A DNA stretch of 64,000 bases from Pseudomonas moraviensis (GCF_900105805.1 NZ_LT629788.1:3162001-3226000); one strand, 5' to 3'; positions 23,380 through 33,598 are shown, numbered from the stretch's first letter. Numbers and translations are program-made. The notes: generated by a model from the letters alone, not told the origin.

Positions 23380-23967
23380 ATGTCCTTCGCTGAGCAACTG
23401 ACCCGCCTGCAAGTCTTCCTCGACGCCGACGAGCTGCACGAAGAGGCGCTGGATTACGTCGCCGCCCACGGTTACCTGACCGCACTGTCGATCTGCTCCG
23501 AAGACGTCCCCGAGCGCGAGTGGATCGATGCGCTGTTCGCCGAAGAGCCGCATTACAGCGACGAAGCCCAGCGTGCCGAAATCGAAGCCACGCTGATCGG
23601 CCTCAAGGCCCACATCGCTCGTCAACTGGCCTCGGATGAAGAATTCGAATTGCCGTGCGAACTGGATCTGGGCGAAGAGCCGGACGATTCCGAACTGCGC
23701 GGCTGGTGCATCGGCTTCATGGAAGGCGTGTTCCTGCGCGAAGCGGCCTGGTTCGAAACCGCCGAAGAAGAAGTCAGCGAGATGCTCCTGCCGATCATGG
23801 TCGGTTCCGGCCTGTTCGACGAACAACCGGAGTTTGAAGACATCGCCAAGGACGCCAACCTGATGGACGACATGATCGTTCAAATTCCGGAAGCCCTGAC
23901 CGCGCTGTACTTGCTGTGCCAGGCGCCCGACGAAAAACCGGCGATCCTCAAGCCACGCCACCACTAA
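23380..23967 (+). CDS. UPF0149/YecA (YgfB) family protein
   Basis: A 195-residue, strongly acidic, all-helical cytoplasmic protein of the UPF0149 family. The pattern DELHEEALDYVAAHGYLTAL near the start, and later GWCIGFMEGVFLREAAWFET, is the family's hallmark region. The C-terminus lacks the SEC-C Cys/His motif that YecA proteins carry, so it is the YgfB-like form. Molecular role is unclear; P. aeruginosa YgfB modulates beta-lactamase expression, but orthology is not shown here. ATG at 23380, preceded by AAGG 11 bp upstream. YbaN follows after 10 bp. Confidence 0.82.
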   Translation: MSFAEQLTRLQVFLDADELHEEALDYVAAHGYLTALSICSEDVPEREWIDALFAEEPHYSDEAQRAEIEATLIGLKAHIARQLASDEEFELPCELDLGEEPDDSELRGWCIGFMEGVFLREAAWFETAEEEVSEMLLPIMVGSGLFDEQPEFEDIAKDANLMDDMIVQIPEALTALYLLCQAPDEKPAILKPRHH

Positions 23968-23977
23968 GACCTGGCCT

Positions 23978-24373
23978 ATGGACAACCCCATAGGCAACCG
24001 CCCCCTGATGTTGCGTTACGTTCTGCTGGCCATCGGCTGGCTCAGCGTGGCATTGGGGGTGATCGGCATTTTCCTGCCGGTCCTGCCCACCACCCCCTTC
24101 CTCCTGCTCGCCGCGGCCTGCTTCGCGCGCAGTTCACCGCGCTTTTATCGCTGGCTGGTCGAACACCCACGGCTGGGTCCATGGATTCGCGACTACCTCG
24201 AAGGCAACGGCATTCCACTCAAAGGCAAGGTCTACGCGATCGGGCTGATGTGGGTGAGCATTCTGTTTTCTTGTTATCTGGTGCCGCTGGTCTGGGCGCG
24301 GGGCTTCATGTTGACCAGTGCGGTGCTGGTGACGGTTTATATCTTGCGGCATAAGACGCTGCACAAGCCTTGA
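23978..24373 (+). CDS. YbaN family (DUF454) inner membrane protein
   Basis: A 131-residue membrane protein of the DUF454 family with about four helices. The signature runs LGVIGIFLPVLPTTPFLLLA at residues about 26-45, followed by CFARSSPRFYRWLVEHPRLG and the GPWIRDYLEGNGIPLKGKVY stretch. Members have no known activity. The start at 23978 leaves 10 bp after the YecA-type stop; a start at MLRYVLL, 10 codons in, is also possible. The following 247-bp gap holds no gene but carries a 22-bp palindrome and leads to the Ig-protein island. Confidence 0.85.
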   Translation: MDNPIGNRPLMLRYVLLAIGWLSVALGVIGIFLPVLPTTPFLLLAAACFARSSPRFYRWLVEHPRLGPWIRDYLEGNGIPLKGKVYAIGLMWVSILFSCYLVPLVWARGFMLTSAVLVTVYILRHKTLHKP

Positions 24374-24436
24374 ACCGTGTTTGAACGAGAGCGAAACAGG
24401 GCACCCCGTTAATACCACTCGTCGGATACCCCCATC

Positions 24437-24458
24437 CACCTGTCAGATCTGACAGGTG
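24437..24458. promoter_or_regulatory. Perfect 22-bp palindrome before the large Ig-repeat gene
   Basis: CACCTGTCAGA and its exact reverse complement TCTGACAGGTG join without a loop, 162 bp before the start codon at 24621. It does not belong to the REP families of the window and has the size and symmetry of an operator for a dimeric regulator. Confidence 0.5.
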
Positions 24459-24620
24459 CGCTAACCCGTCAATGCAGGTTCAATCACTCCATCACCCGGC
24501 TGGAGTGCATTCCCGTGTCGTCAACCATCTCAAGCCTGAATCTCACCTGATTCTCACCGAGTCCGACTGCACCGGTCGTCACCAGAAAACGCCTGAATTC
24601 GCTTACAGAGGACTTGCCTG

Positions 24621-27600
24621 ATGCCTTCTCACAAGAACTTCCGCTTCCCCCCCCTCACCGAAGGCTCTAACACACTGGCGCTGCGCCCCCTGCTGATTCC
24701 GGGGATGGTCGAGCCGGTGCAGGACGGCGATGGCGGGATCAGTATCCAGGTAGCCACCGACGACCCCGATGGCGTGCTGTGCGTCATCAATCCTTATCTG
24801 GGCCTCATGAGCGAGAGGGACAGGCTGGATATCTGGTGGAACAACGAGAAAGTGCTCGAACGCTTCGTGATGGCCGACGAGGTCAATCAGCGGGTGTTCT
24901 TCTACTTGCCGACGCCTGAAAAGTCCGGCTGGGTCGAAAATTGCCATTATGTGCTGACCCGAGTGGGTGAAACCGAAGCAGACCCGCCGTCGGCATCCTT
25001 GCGGGTCCTGATCAAACTGTACAGGCCGGGGAACTTTGACAGGGAACCTAATAATGACGACGGTCACTCAGAGTTGAACATCGTGCAACTGCCGCCCGAG
25101 CTGGTCGAACAGGGCGTCATAGACGCCGAATGGGCCAAAAAGGGCGTGCTGGCGACGGTCCCTCATTATGTGTATTGCACGCGCAACGACAAGGTCCGTT
25201 TACAGCTGGGCGAATACCGGCTTCCGGCGCACCGCATCACGCCGGAGCAAGCCGAAGGTCTGCAGCCGATCGAGATCCACATTGATCAGGACGCCATTCT
25301 CGGCGCCGGCGACGGGCTCAAACGGGAAATCAGGTACGACATCAATGACGAAGTCTGGAACTGGGCCGACCGCCCCTCCAAACGCACCTACATCGACGTG
25401 GACGCCGGGGGCTGGCGCCTGGATTCACCGATCATCAAGGAAGCCGTCAACGGCTTCATTATCATCAGGGATTTGAACAAGCAGCCGGTGACTATTCAGA
25501 TCTTTGTCAGCAGCCAGTACTTCAGCTTGGGCGACAGCGTGAAAATGACCTTCATCGGCACACCGCCGGATAACGGTGAACCGATCATCTGCAGTGAAAC
25601 CCGCGACATCGACAACATCCCTTCCGTGCTGGACATCAACGTGCCCTATGAGTTGATCAGGGCCATCGCCCAAGGGCGCGCCGATGCGTCTTACATTCTC
25701 TACAAAAAAAACGGGGACGACCCGCTGTCTTCAAAGCGTGCCTTTGCAATGGTACAGGGCGACGTCAACATGCTCCCCGAGCCAAACATTCGTGAGCTGA
25801 TCGGCGATACCCTCGAACCGGACGAGCCTTACGCTACGGTCGACGTGCGCTACGCGATGAAAAATGGCGACCTGATCTGCCTGAGATGGTCTGGCATCAA
25901 GTCCGATGGCGACACCTATCTGCATGAGGTTTCCCATATCGTCAGCGCCAACGAAGCCAAGGACGGGCTGGTGACGTTCTACACCGACGCGGAGCACATC
26001 AAAGTGCTTGAAAACGGCACGCTCGACCTGTTCTACGTGGTGGCAAACGATGCACCTGGCCTCCTCGACATAAGAGAGTCGGAGCGGCTGCTGGCCAGGA
26101 TTGAAAAGGTCCGCGCGACGCTGCCGGCCCCCGAAGTGGAAGAGGCCGATCCGCCGGGGGATGTGCTGGACCCGTCCAAGGTGTTCGATAAGGTGCATGT
26201 GTATATCAGCGAGGCGAAGACCCTCAGGGGCGATATTCTTGCGTATTACTGGCGCAGTCCCAATCCCTTCGCCAGCACCAGCGACTGGCTGCCCATCACC
26301 ACAGTGACTGAAGGCCAACCTGTACGTTTTCAGGTGGACGCTGAATTCGTGACGCCCAACATTGGCCAGTATGTGAAAGTGCGCTACTCGGTGTTGCGGG
26401 CGTCGAACAAACAATACGAGCACTCGGCCACGCTCAATTTGCTCATAGGCGAACTCGTCGGCGAGTTGCCGCCGCCCGAGGTGGTACAGGCACCCGACAA
26501 GACGCTCAACCCAATGGATGGGTTGAATGGCGTAGACATCAACGCCAGTTACTCCAGCATGAACCCGGACCGGGACATGATCCGTTTAAAGTGGTTAGGA
26601 GCGCCCGGCGCGGGAACCTCTGATGATCTGGAGCTGCCGGGCAGTCCCACAGGCACCGTGCAATTCCATTTACCCGCTTCAGTGGTTGGCGCCAATATTG
26701 CGAAAACGGTGTCGGTTGAATACGAAGTAACCCGCTATACCCTCACAACGCCCTCACAAATGCTCGACCTGTATGTTTCAGACTTCCAGGACCCAGAAAA
26801 CGAACTGCCCCACCCGCATGTGCCTCAGGCACAGAACAACGTCCTGGATCTGATGACATTCAGCGGCGATGCAAAAGCTGTCCTCGCTATATGGCCGTAC
26901 ATTGCACTGAAACAGCGCCTCTGGTTCTACCTGACAGGACAAACAAGTTCAGGCGCTTCCCATACGATCCCGCTAATCACCGGCCTGGAAATAACCCCGA
27001 CCCAAGTCAGCAGCGGACTCAACGAAAGCTTGCTCAGAAGCGAACTGATGAAACTGGGCCACTCCACGCCCGCCACTGTGATCTGCAAAGTGGCATTCGA
27101 TGGCAGTGAAAAAGAGGACACTGCCCGCATATTTCCACAGTTGCCCCTGACCATCAGAACCCGCTACGACTACGTGCAACCGGTCATCACCGGTGTGACA
27201 GACTCGCGGGGCGAGGTGGAAGAAGGCGGCAAAACCCGTGACGAAAAAGTCACCGTCACCGGCACGGCCACGCGTGGCGAAACGGTTGAGCTGTTCGATG
27301 GAACGACGACATCAATGGGTACGGCGCCAGTGGGCGCCGACAGCACCTGGAGCTGCGAGATCGGCCCATTGACCGAGAAGTCTTACCGCATCAGCGCCAA
27401 GGCTCTTTATGACGCCGACCCGGTGTCCAGCGAGCCGCGAACATTCAACGTGAAATTCGCACAGACGCCGGAAATTCTTGTGGTCAGCGATTCACGGGGG
27501 GACGTCGCCCATGGGGCAACCACCTATGACAACAGCGTGCTGGTGGCCGGCAGCGCGACGCCAAACCTGCAGGTCAAACTGCTGGAGAACAAACAGCCGC

Positions 27601-29138
27601 TCATTACCCTTGACGTCGACGATAAGGGTGACTGGAACCACCGCCTCAACGATCTGCAAGTTCGCAGCTACAGCCTCACTGCCGAGGCGTTGTACGAGAT
27701 AGACCCTGCGACCAGTCCGCCGCGGGATTTCGTCGTGGCGCAAGCGGTCACACCGACGATCTCCCGTGTGAGTGACCTGCGCGGTGAAGTCGCCGCCAAT
27801 GGTACGACCTACTACCGGACCGTCACGCTGACAGGCAAGGCCAGTCCAAACGAAAAGATCATTCTGCTCAATGCCGGTGCGGCCGTCGAAACGGTGAGTG
27901 TCAACGCCAGAGGCGATTGGCAATATGTTTTCAGCAGCCTGAACCTGAGCACTTACCGCCTGACCGCGCGAGGCGATTACGGCAGCAATCCGGAGTCCAG
28001 TCCCCCTCGGGTCTTTACAGTTGCAGCCTTTATTTCACCGACGATTACCACAGTCACCGACTCGGTCGGCACGGTGGGACAGAACGAAACGACCTATGAC
28101 ACCGCAGTGACCGTCAAAGGCGAAGCCACCCCGCGCGAGCAGATCCAGATGCACGACAATGGCGCCCCCGTTGGTACGCCGGTCACCGTCAATGCCGATA
28201 AACAATGGACAACGTCTGTCACCGGTCTGGCCATCCGCTCGCACAGCCTGACTGCCTTGGCCATGTATGACGTGGTTCCGGTAGAGAGCCCGGCGAGAGC
28301 CTTTAACGTCGCCGCCCACATCGCGCCGACGCTGACGTCCGTACATGATGGCGTCAGTGAAATAGGCAATGGCGGGCAAACCAAAAGCACTTCGGTGACC
28401 CTGCGCGGTACGGTCACACCGAATCGTCAGGTCCAGATTTACGACAACAACAACCCAAGGCACACGGTGACTGCCGTGGGCAGCGCCTGGAACACTACCT
28501 TGTCGGTTGGTTTGGGCGGGCATTCGCTGAGAGTAAAAGCGTTGAGTACCGGGCAGGATTCAAATACGCGAACCTTCACTGTGATCTCACCGATTCCGCC
28601 GTTGCATTTCAACACGGGCAGCGTGACATTGAGTGGCAGGTGTTACCTCATACCTGACTGGGCTGCATATCCAAACTTCGGCCCTGGCACATATGTACAG
28701 CACACGGCAAGCGGCGGAGTTCTTCCCTATCGTTACACGTCGAGTAACAACAACGTCGCCGCGGTAGACGGTTCAGGGTTGGTGACTGTCAGAGGTAATG
28801 GAGACGCAACAATCACTGTCATAGACAACGCAAGCCAGTCCAAGAGCTACAACGTTCGTGTCACAGGGGTGAAATTCGTTGTGGGACTGGACGGTGGAAA
28901 CTGGTACGCGATCAGAGACAGGGCAGCAGGCCGAGGAAAGCGATTACCATCAATGGGTGAGTTGCGGGAAATCCATAACGCTTGGGGTAGTCGTTGGCCG
29001 ATGGGTGACTATTGGTACTGGGCCGCTGACTCCGCAGGTGGCTGGCCAGCTCGGTACTGGTTAAAAAACCTGGTCAATGGTGCAGAAGGGCACGTCCAGT
29101 ACTACGGATCCGGCTTGGGAGTGGGCATTGACCCTTAG
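24621..29138 (+). CDS. Large multi-module Ig-like protein with a lectin-like C-terminus, no visible signal peptide
   Basis: A 1505-residue protein of unknown function. Residues 1-370 are beta-rich without a known name. Residues about 390-840 hold four copies of a ~115-residue module whose starts are LPEPNIRE, LPAPEVEE, LPPPEVVQ and LPHPHVPQ, followed by a 'GD..L..W' core; related modules occur in the two paralogous proteins downstream. From about residue 857 there are five ~95-residue Ig-like repeats, each opening with V(T/S)DSRGEV-like sequence and containing TVTGxATP and LTAxALYD. A BIG2-like domain (1329-1417) and a C-terminal 85-residue domain (KRLPSMGELREIHNAWG, DYWYWAAD) follow; the latter resembles the lectin-like ends of invasins. 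The form suggests a surface or secreted adhesin or toxin-like protein, but the N-terminus has no Sec signal. Confidence 0.75.
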   Translation: MPSHKNFRFPPLTEGSNTLALRPLLIPGMVEPVQDGDGGISIQVATDDPDGVLCVINPYLGLMSERDRLDIWWNNEKVLERFVMADEVNQRVFFYLPTPEKSGWVENCHYVLTRVGETEADPPSASLRVLIKLYRPGNFDREPNNDDGHSELNIVQLPPELVEQGVIDAEWAKKGVLATVPHYVYCTRNDKVRLQLGEYRLPAHRITPEQAEGLQPIEIHIDQDAILGAGDGLKREIRYDINDEVWNWADRPSKRTYIDVDAGGWRLDSPIIKEAVNGFIIIRDLNKQPVTIQIFVSSQYFSLGDSVKMTFIGTPPDNGEPIICSETRDIDNIPSVLDINVPYELIRAIAQGRADASYILYKKNGDDPLSSKRAFAMVQGDVNMLPEPNIRELIGDTLEPDEPYATVDVRYAMKNGDLICLRWSGIKSDGDTYLHEVSHIVSANEAKDGLVTFYTDAEHIKVLENGTLDLFYVVANDAPGLLDIRESERLLARIEKVRATLPAPEVEEADPPGDVLDPSKVFDKVHVYISEAKTLRGDILAYYWRSPNPFASTSDWLPITTVTEGQPVRFQVDAEFVTPNIGQYVKVRYSVLRASNKQYEHSATLNLLIGELVGELPPPEVVQAPDKTLNPMDGLNGVDINASYSSMNPDRDMIRLKWLGAPGAGTSDDLELPGSPTGTVQFHLPASVVGANIAKTVSVEYEVTRYTLTTPSQMLDLYVSDFQDPENELPHPHVPQAQNNVLDLMTFSGDAKAVLAIWPYIALKQRLWFYLTGQTSSGASHTIPLITGLEITPTQVSSGLNESLLRSELMKLGHSTPATVICKVAFDGSEKEDTARIFPQLPLTIRTRYDYVQPVITGVTDSRGEVEEGGKTRDEKVTVTGTATRGETVELFDGTTTSMGTAPVGADSTWSCEIGPLTEKSYRISAKALYDADPVSSEPRTFNVKFAQTPEILVVSDSRGDVAHGATTYDNSVLVAGSATPNLQVKLLENKQPLITLDVDDKGDWNHRLNDLQVRSYSLTAEALYEIDPATSPPRDFVVAQAVTPTISRVSDLRGEVAANGTTYYRTVTLTGKASPNEKIILLNAGAAVETVSVNARGDWQYVFSSLNLSTYRLTARGDYGSNPESSPPRVFTVAAFISPTITTVTDSVGTVGQNETTYDTAVTVKGEATPREQIQMHDNGAPVGTPVTVNADKQWTTSVTGLAIRSHSLTALAMYDVVPVESPARAFNVAAHIAPTLTSVHDGVSEIGNGGQTKSTSVTLRGTVTPNRQVQIYDNNNPRHTVTAVGSAWNTTLSVGLGGHSLRVKALSTGQDSNTRTFTVISPIPPLHFNTGSVTLSGRCYLIPDWAAYPNFGPGTYVQHTASGGVLPYRYTSSNNNVAAVDGSGLVTVRGNGDATITVIDNASQSKSYNVRVTGVKFVVGLDGGNWYAIRDRAAGRGKRLPSMGELREIHNAWGSRWPMGDYWYWAADSAGGWPARYWLKNLVNGAEGHVQYYGSGLGVGIDP

Positions 29139-29141
29139 GGA

Positions 29142-29172
29142 TAAAAAAACGCCCCACAAATCGTGGGGCGCC
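29142..29172 (-). terminator. Intrinsic terminator of the autotransporter operon
   Basis: CGCCCCAC/GTGGGGCG stem followed on the minus strand by seven Ts. It lies 28 bp beyond the autotransporter stop. On the plus strand the T-tract is missing, so it chiefly ends minus-strand transcripts. Confidence 0.85.
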
Positions 29173-29199
29173 TTCACTTGGGGTCATCCCGATGGCTCT

Positions 29200-31488
29200 T
29201 TACCAAAAATACCGTAACCCCAGATTCACACCGTAAGGCTGCTCAATATGCTCCCCTTTGGCATAGTCCAGATCGACATGCACCTGCCACCGCTCGGACA
29301 TCGCCACAGCCATCCCTGCCCCAAACTCCGCCCGGGAGCCTGACAAATCGTTGTTGAACACGTTGTTGTTGACCTTCACTTCGTTGTTCGAAGCGAACTC
29401 GTGAGCAATCGCCGCACGTACATAAGGCTGGGCAACAGCACCGTCGGCGAAACCGAAGTTTCGCCCCACCGTGGCCCCGGCCTTGCCGAGCAGTGAGCGC
29501 ATGCGATCGCCGTCGGCGTCCATGTCGTTGTCCAGCGTGTAGTGTTGGCCCTGGATCTGCACGGCCGACAGTTGCGCGAACGGTTCGACGAAGTAGTTGT
29601 CGGCCAGTTTGATATGCCGACCGAACTCGGCGGAACCGCCTACACCCCAGTTGTCGTAATCGCCTTTGGTGCGGCTGCCATCGCTCAGGTTGACTTTGGA
29701 CTCGTTACGAAACCGGTTGAACTTGAGCACGCCGTCGAAGTAGTAACCGGTGTCACTGTCGAGCCACGTGACATAGGGACCGACGTAGTAACTTTTCACC
29801 GTACCCGAGGTTCCGCGATTCAGATCCAGATCGGATTCGCTCGTGCCGGCGAGCACCCCGACCAGCACCTGGCTTTCGCCCACCCGCGCATCGGCGCCGA
29901 GGGAGAATCCCTGTTGTGTTTGCTGATAACCGACACCTGACCCATCAGCGACGTCGTGTCTGTTGCTGTAAACACGACTCCACCCTCCGCCCTCGCCACC
30001 GTTCAAACGCAACTCACCCATACGGCTGCGCAACGACGACAGCTCGCCATACCAGACGGTTGGCGCAGTGTTGAACAAGGCGAGTACCGAGCGCGCGCCA
30101 GGACTGATGACTTCGGTGGTCGGGTCGAGAAACCACTCCTTCGCTCCCCCCCCGATTTCCCGGCTGGCCAGAGCGTAAGACCAGGTGCCGACGTCAACCC
30201 TCTGCTCGCCGGCCAGAGCAAAATTCGCAGCGTCGGTGGTGCCGGTACGTACCAGCGTCAACTGCTGCGGCGAGGCCGCATTCAGACCAGAGGCCGCGAC
30301 AGCCAGGGCGAAGTCGCCCGAGGAAGCCCCGGCGACATTGAGAAAGTCATGCTCACCGCTGGCGAAATCGCCCTTCATCGCAAAGGTCCCATTGCCGGAA
30401 AGTGAGCCGACATTGAGCGTGTAATACGTACCGGGGGCGTCCTGGGCGCCAAAGGTGACAGTGCCACCGTTCATGCCCAGTGCACCGATCGAATCATTGC
30501 CGGTCAGTGTCCAATTGGAATTGCTGTTGACGTTCACGCTGTCGACCTGATCGAGACGACCGGTGAACTGCGAATGATTTTCCAATGTGACACCCGCCGT
30601 TGAGCTGCCATCGACGATGACATCACCTACCATGTGGCCGTGATTGAAAGTCAGATTGGCGAGGCTGTTATCGGTGACATTGATGTTGCCTTCCAACGTA
30701 CTGTCAGCCACCGTCATCGTTGCGGTGGAAGCGCCTTGCACATCAAGGAGTACGCCGTTGCCGGCAAGCAAGCGCGTGAAATTCAGCACGTTGATCTGTG
30801 CCACAACCCCGCCATTGGCAAGGATGGCTGCACCCGCCACCCCTCGTACCTCAACGTTGTCCAGCGACACATTGGCACCGTTGCCGATGCCCTCGCCGTC
30901 GGGACGCAGGCGAATGCCGTTCATGCCTCCGGTCATGCTGCCGCCCTTGGCCCTGACCTCTGCACCGAACGAATTCAAACCAAAGCTGTTTGCTCCCGTA
31001 CCGGTCAGATGCGTATCAGTCAATTGGATATCAGCGCCGCCACCGGTTTCGATTCCGGAGGTCTGCCCGGTAATCCGGCTGCCACTGATCACGGCAGTCG
31101 AACCTGTGGTCGTACCCGTCGCCCGGGCGATCGACATCCCCATTCGGGTACCGGTCACAATGGCGTCGCTCACATCGGCACGGGCATTGATGAGGGTAAT
31201 CCCCGCGTTGCCCGAACGCCCGGCATAAGTCCCCCCCACCACATTCAATTGCGAACCGGTGGTGATCAAGACTTCATAGGTATTCGCAGCATTGGCGTTC
31301 AATACACCACCATCGCGGGCGCGATAGTTGTCTTGTTCGGTTGAGCTATCAATAGTCAATGTTTGACCCGCTTCGATGGAAGTGAGGGCAAAGGCCAGCG
31401 GGCTTGAGGAGAGGACTGGCGCCAAGGCGAACCAAGCCAGTTTTGTTTTTGATGCCTTCAATGGATAAAGAACCGTACAGATACCCAT
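29200..31488 (-). CDS. Autotransporter (type Va) with pertactin-like beta-helix passenger and outer-membrane barrel
   Basis: A 762-residue monomeric autotransporter. The start MGICTVLYPLKASKTKLAWF begins a long signal peptide ending near SSSPLAFA. A strong GGAG ribosome site supports the ATG at 31488; a longer frame upstream is not used. The passenger (about 35-450) is Gly/Asn/Thr-rich with short repeated strands (SGSRITGQTSG, GGTVTFG), as in pertactin-type beta-helices. Residues about 500-762 form the barrel, with GGGWSRVYSNRHDV, YQQTQQGFSLGADARVGESQ and the closing Tyr-Phe-Trp (LGLRYFW). The final aromatic is the outer-membrane assembly signal. It follows the two Ig-like paralogs on the same strand with a 178-bp gap, so it could have its own promoter. 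Confidence 0.88.
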   Translation of the reverse strand: MGICTVLYPLKASKTKLAWFALAPVLSSSPLAFALTSIEAGQTLTIDSSTEQDNYRARDGGVLNANAANTYEVLITTGSQLNVVGGTYAGRSGNAGITLINARADVSDAIVTGTRMGMSIARATGTTTGSTAVISGSRITGQTSGIETGGGADIQLTDTHLTGTGANSFGLNSFGAEVRAKGGSMTGGMNGIRLRPDGEGIGNGANVSLDNVEVRGVAGAAILANGGVVAQINVLNFTRLLAGNGVLLDVQGASTATMTVADSTLEGNINVTDNSLANLTFNHGHMVGDVIVDGSSTAGVTLENHSQFTGRLDQVDSVNVNSNSNWTLTGNDSIGALGMNGGTVTFGAQDAPGTYYTLNVGSLSGNGTFAMKGDFASGEHDFLNVAGASSGDFALAVAASGLNAASPQQLTLVRTGTTDAANFALAGEQRVDVGTWSYALASREIGGGAKEWFLDPTTEVISPGARSVLALFNTAPTVWYGELSSLRSRMGELRLNGGEGGGWSRVYSNRHDVADGSGVGYQQTQQGFSLGADARVGESQVLVGVLAGTSESDLDLNRGTSGTVKSYYVGPYVTWLDSDTGYYFDGVLKFNRFRNESKVNLSDGSRTKGDYDNWGVGGSAEFGRHIKLADNYFVEPFAQLSAVQIQGQHYTLDNDMDADGDRMRSLLGKAGATVGRNFGFADGAVAQPYVRAAIAHEFASNNEVKVNNNVFNNDLSGSRAEFGAGMAVAMSERWQVHVDLDYAKGEHIEQPYGVNLGLRYFW

Positions 31489-31666
31489 ATGTACTCCTTC
31501 GACATTTAGCGGATGTATTTCAACAAAAGTAGTTTCGTCCGCACGCACCGTACAGACATTACTTACCTCGTTCTGTAGGAAAGTTCCCTTTCTTCGATGG
31601 ATATTTTTACCGTGTATGTCAAATAAAAGAAGGCGGGGATGTGTCCCCGCCTGCATTGACCGTTAA

Positions 31667-33598
31667 TTAGGCATCGTTAGTTCCGGGACAGAATGTCCCT
31701 ATATTATCAACCACAACCACTCTGACGTCGTGATCCGCGGAGTCATGAGTACGGCCATCAATCTCCGTTGTATATGAAATGACTCCGCGTCCGTCCCTGA
31801 TAGGTCTGAGGGCAGCATTGAAGGGCAGGTAAACTTCAAAGCCCGCCGTATGTTCATTGCCCTGCAACGTCTTGCTGAACGTATAATCGGGAATATCATC
31901 CCCTCCTGAAAGCGGGGTTCCTTTCCATACGAAGTCCAGTTTCAAATCAGCAACAAGTGACCCGCCTCCCGCGACACGCACAACTGCGGCCTTACCTATC
32001 ACAGGAATATCGCGTAGAGAAGAACAGTTCAGATACACCAAATTACCCGGATTCGTATAAAGATTCTGAATAACGGGCTCTGGCAATGTCACTGCAATAA
32101 CATAAGCATCTACCGGAGTCGGCAATGATGGATTCGCGTTGCTGCCATTTGCCGGATTGGTGATGATGTAGCGGGCTGTCTTTATCCCGTTTTTTGCGGC
32201 CACAAAAACATCAGACGGTAGCTTGAATGGAATCTTGAAATCATCGGCCTCATCGCCGACGACCTCATAACGACCTTCTGGAGGCGAAACTATTTTACCG
32301 TCGTACATCAAATCGAAAATATCACCGGGATCCAATGTCGTGAGATCAGGAATAGTCAAGTCAATGTCGATCAAGCTGCCAACATCATCCACCACCAAAG
32401 TGTTATCGCCTGTGGAACCCTTGACGACCAAAGCAACCAGGTTCGGATTACCTTTGTCCGGATCAGGCTCAGGATTGGTTGGACCAGGGATCGACAGATC
32501 GACATTGATGGTCGCCCCTGTCGCTTCCGGAAACGGGTTGCCATTTCGAATGATCGCGTAATTCACCGCCACATCCTTCGGACCATCACCGCCTTCTGCG
32601 GCGTCCCTGAACGGTACGTCGACAATGACCGGAGCGGTGCCATCAGTCGGCTTGTCGGGTTGCAACTTTCCGTTGAAGGTGACTCGGGCCACATCGTTCG
32701 GCTGACCATTAGCGAATGCAGGAATGACCACGGCGACATCAGGGTAGGCATCTTTCAAGTCGACAACACCATCGTCGTTTTCCGGCACCTCAGGGGGTAG
32801 CAACCCGCTGGGTGCCGGTGTCAGCCGAACATCAAAATGAAAAGGGTCGGAAGAAGGCCCGACGTTACCGACGCGATCTGCATATTTGCAGTAAAAGATA
32901 AACAGTCCTTCTCCCAACGTTTCGATATTGGTCTTCTTGATAAACAGTTCAATTGGCGCACTCGAATCTTCATCGACAATAAAAGTGTCCACGGGTGTCG
33001 CTGGATCACTTTTCCCATAGTACGCCGTATAGATATCCCCCTGTTTGACATCGTCAGGCACGGGGATGATCATCTTTATATCACCCAGCGCATCAAGAAT
33101 TTCTCGGGTCAACACGCCATCAATGATTTCGTCGGGCGGTGCCGCTTTACCTCCAGGTGCACCATGATTAGGTGCGACAATGTCGATGAAGAACTCAGAG
33201 GTATCAGAAGTATTTTTGTTGCCACCGTAATCAACTACATAAGTCAAGCGAAAAGGACCTGGCGTTGCGGTTTCCTTTGCAGGCAAAATCATTTCGAAAG
33301 TTGCAGGTGGGGGGATGGGAACCACTACCCACTCCGTAACCACTACTGAATCTTTCTGCAATGCGATATATGTGTCACCTGGGGTTGACCCCGGCGGCAC
33401 TACCATGGAGGTAATTATCACCTTGCAGTCTGTGCCCTGACGCGCCGCCTGAAGTTTCTTGACATTGTCACCCGGCAGGGGCGGGAGCAAGTCTTCAACT
33501 TCAGGAGGAGTACCCGAACGGGTACTCAGGGCTTGACGCAAATCAAAAACTTTTTTACGGGCAGCCTCTGCCTTGGACAGTACTTTCAAGTTACTCAT
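31667..33598 (-). CDS. Repeated Ig-like beta protein (paralog B) of unknown function
   Basis: A 643-residue protein with no Sec signal. The N-terminal 40 residues are helical and basic (LKVLSKAEAARKKVFDLRQA), then beta-sandwich modules begin. One junction reads PAPSGLLPPEVPENDDGVVD, the same 'LPPxV...D' start seen in the 1505-residue protein and in the neighbour paralog. The last domain begins LVYLNCSSLRD and ends near FCPG, pairing two Cys at matching places in the neighbour. The ATG at 33598 has AGGAGAG 8 bp upstream. The stretch is visibly AT-richer than surrounding DNA. Partner genes suggest a surface or secreted complex, but no activity can be proposed. Confidence 0.7.
   Translation of the reverse strand: MSNLKVLSKAEAARKKVFDLRQALSTRSGTPPEVEDLLPPLPGDNVKKLQAARQGTDCKVIITSMVVPPGSTPGDTYIALQKDSVVVTEWVVVPIPPPATFEMILPAKETATPGPFRLTYVVDYGGNKNTSDTSEFFIDIVAPNHGAPGGKAAPPDEIIDGVLTREILDALGDIKMIIPVPDDVKQGDIYTAYYGKSDPATPVDTFIVDEDSSAPIELFIKKTNIETLGEGLFIFYCKYADRVGNVGPSSDPFHFDVRLTPAPSGLLPPEVPENDDGVVDLKDAYPDVAVVIPAFANGQPNDVARVTFNGKLQPDKPTDGTAPVIVDVPFRDAAEGGDGPKDVAVNYAIIRNGNPFPEATGATINVDLSIPGPTNPEPDPDKGNPNLVALVVKGSTGDNTLVVDDVGSLIDIDLTIPDLTTLDPGDIFDLMYDGKIVSPPEGRYEVVGDEADDFKIPFKLPSDVFVAAKNGIKTARYIITNPANGSNANPSLPTPVDAYVIAVTLPEPVIQNLYTNPGNLVYLNCSSLRDIPVIGKAAVVRVAGGGSLVADLKLDFVWKGTPLSGGDDIPDYTFSKTLQGNEHTAGFEVYLPFNAALRPIRDGRGVISYTTEIDGRTHDSADHDVRVVVVDNIGTFCPGTNDA

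Noticed and set aside
31489..31656. Longer start for the autotransporter
   Set aside because: The extra residues are charged and would bury the signal peptide; the ATG at 31488 has a strong ribosome site.
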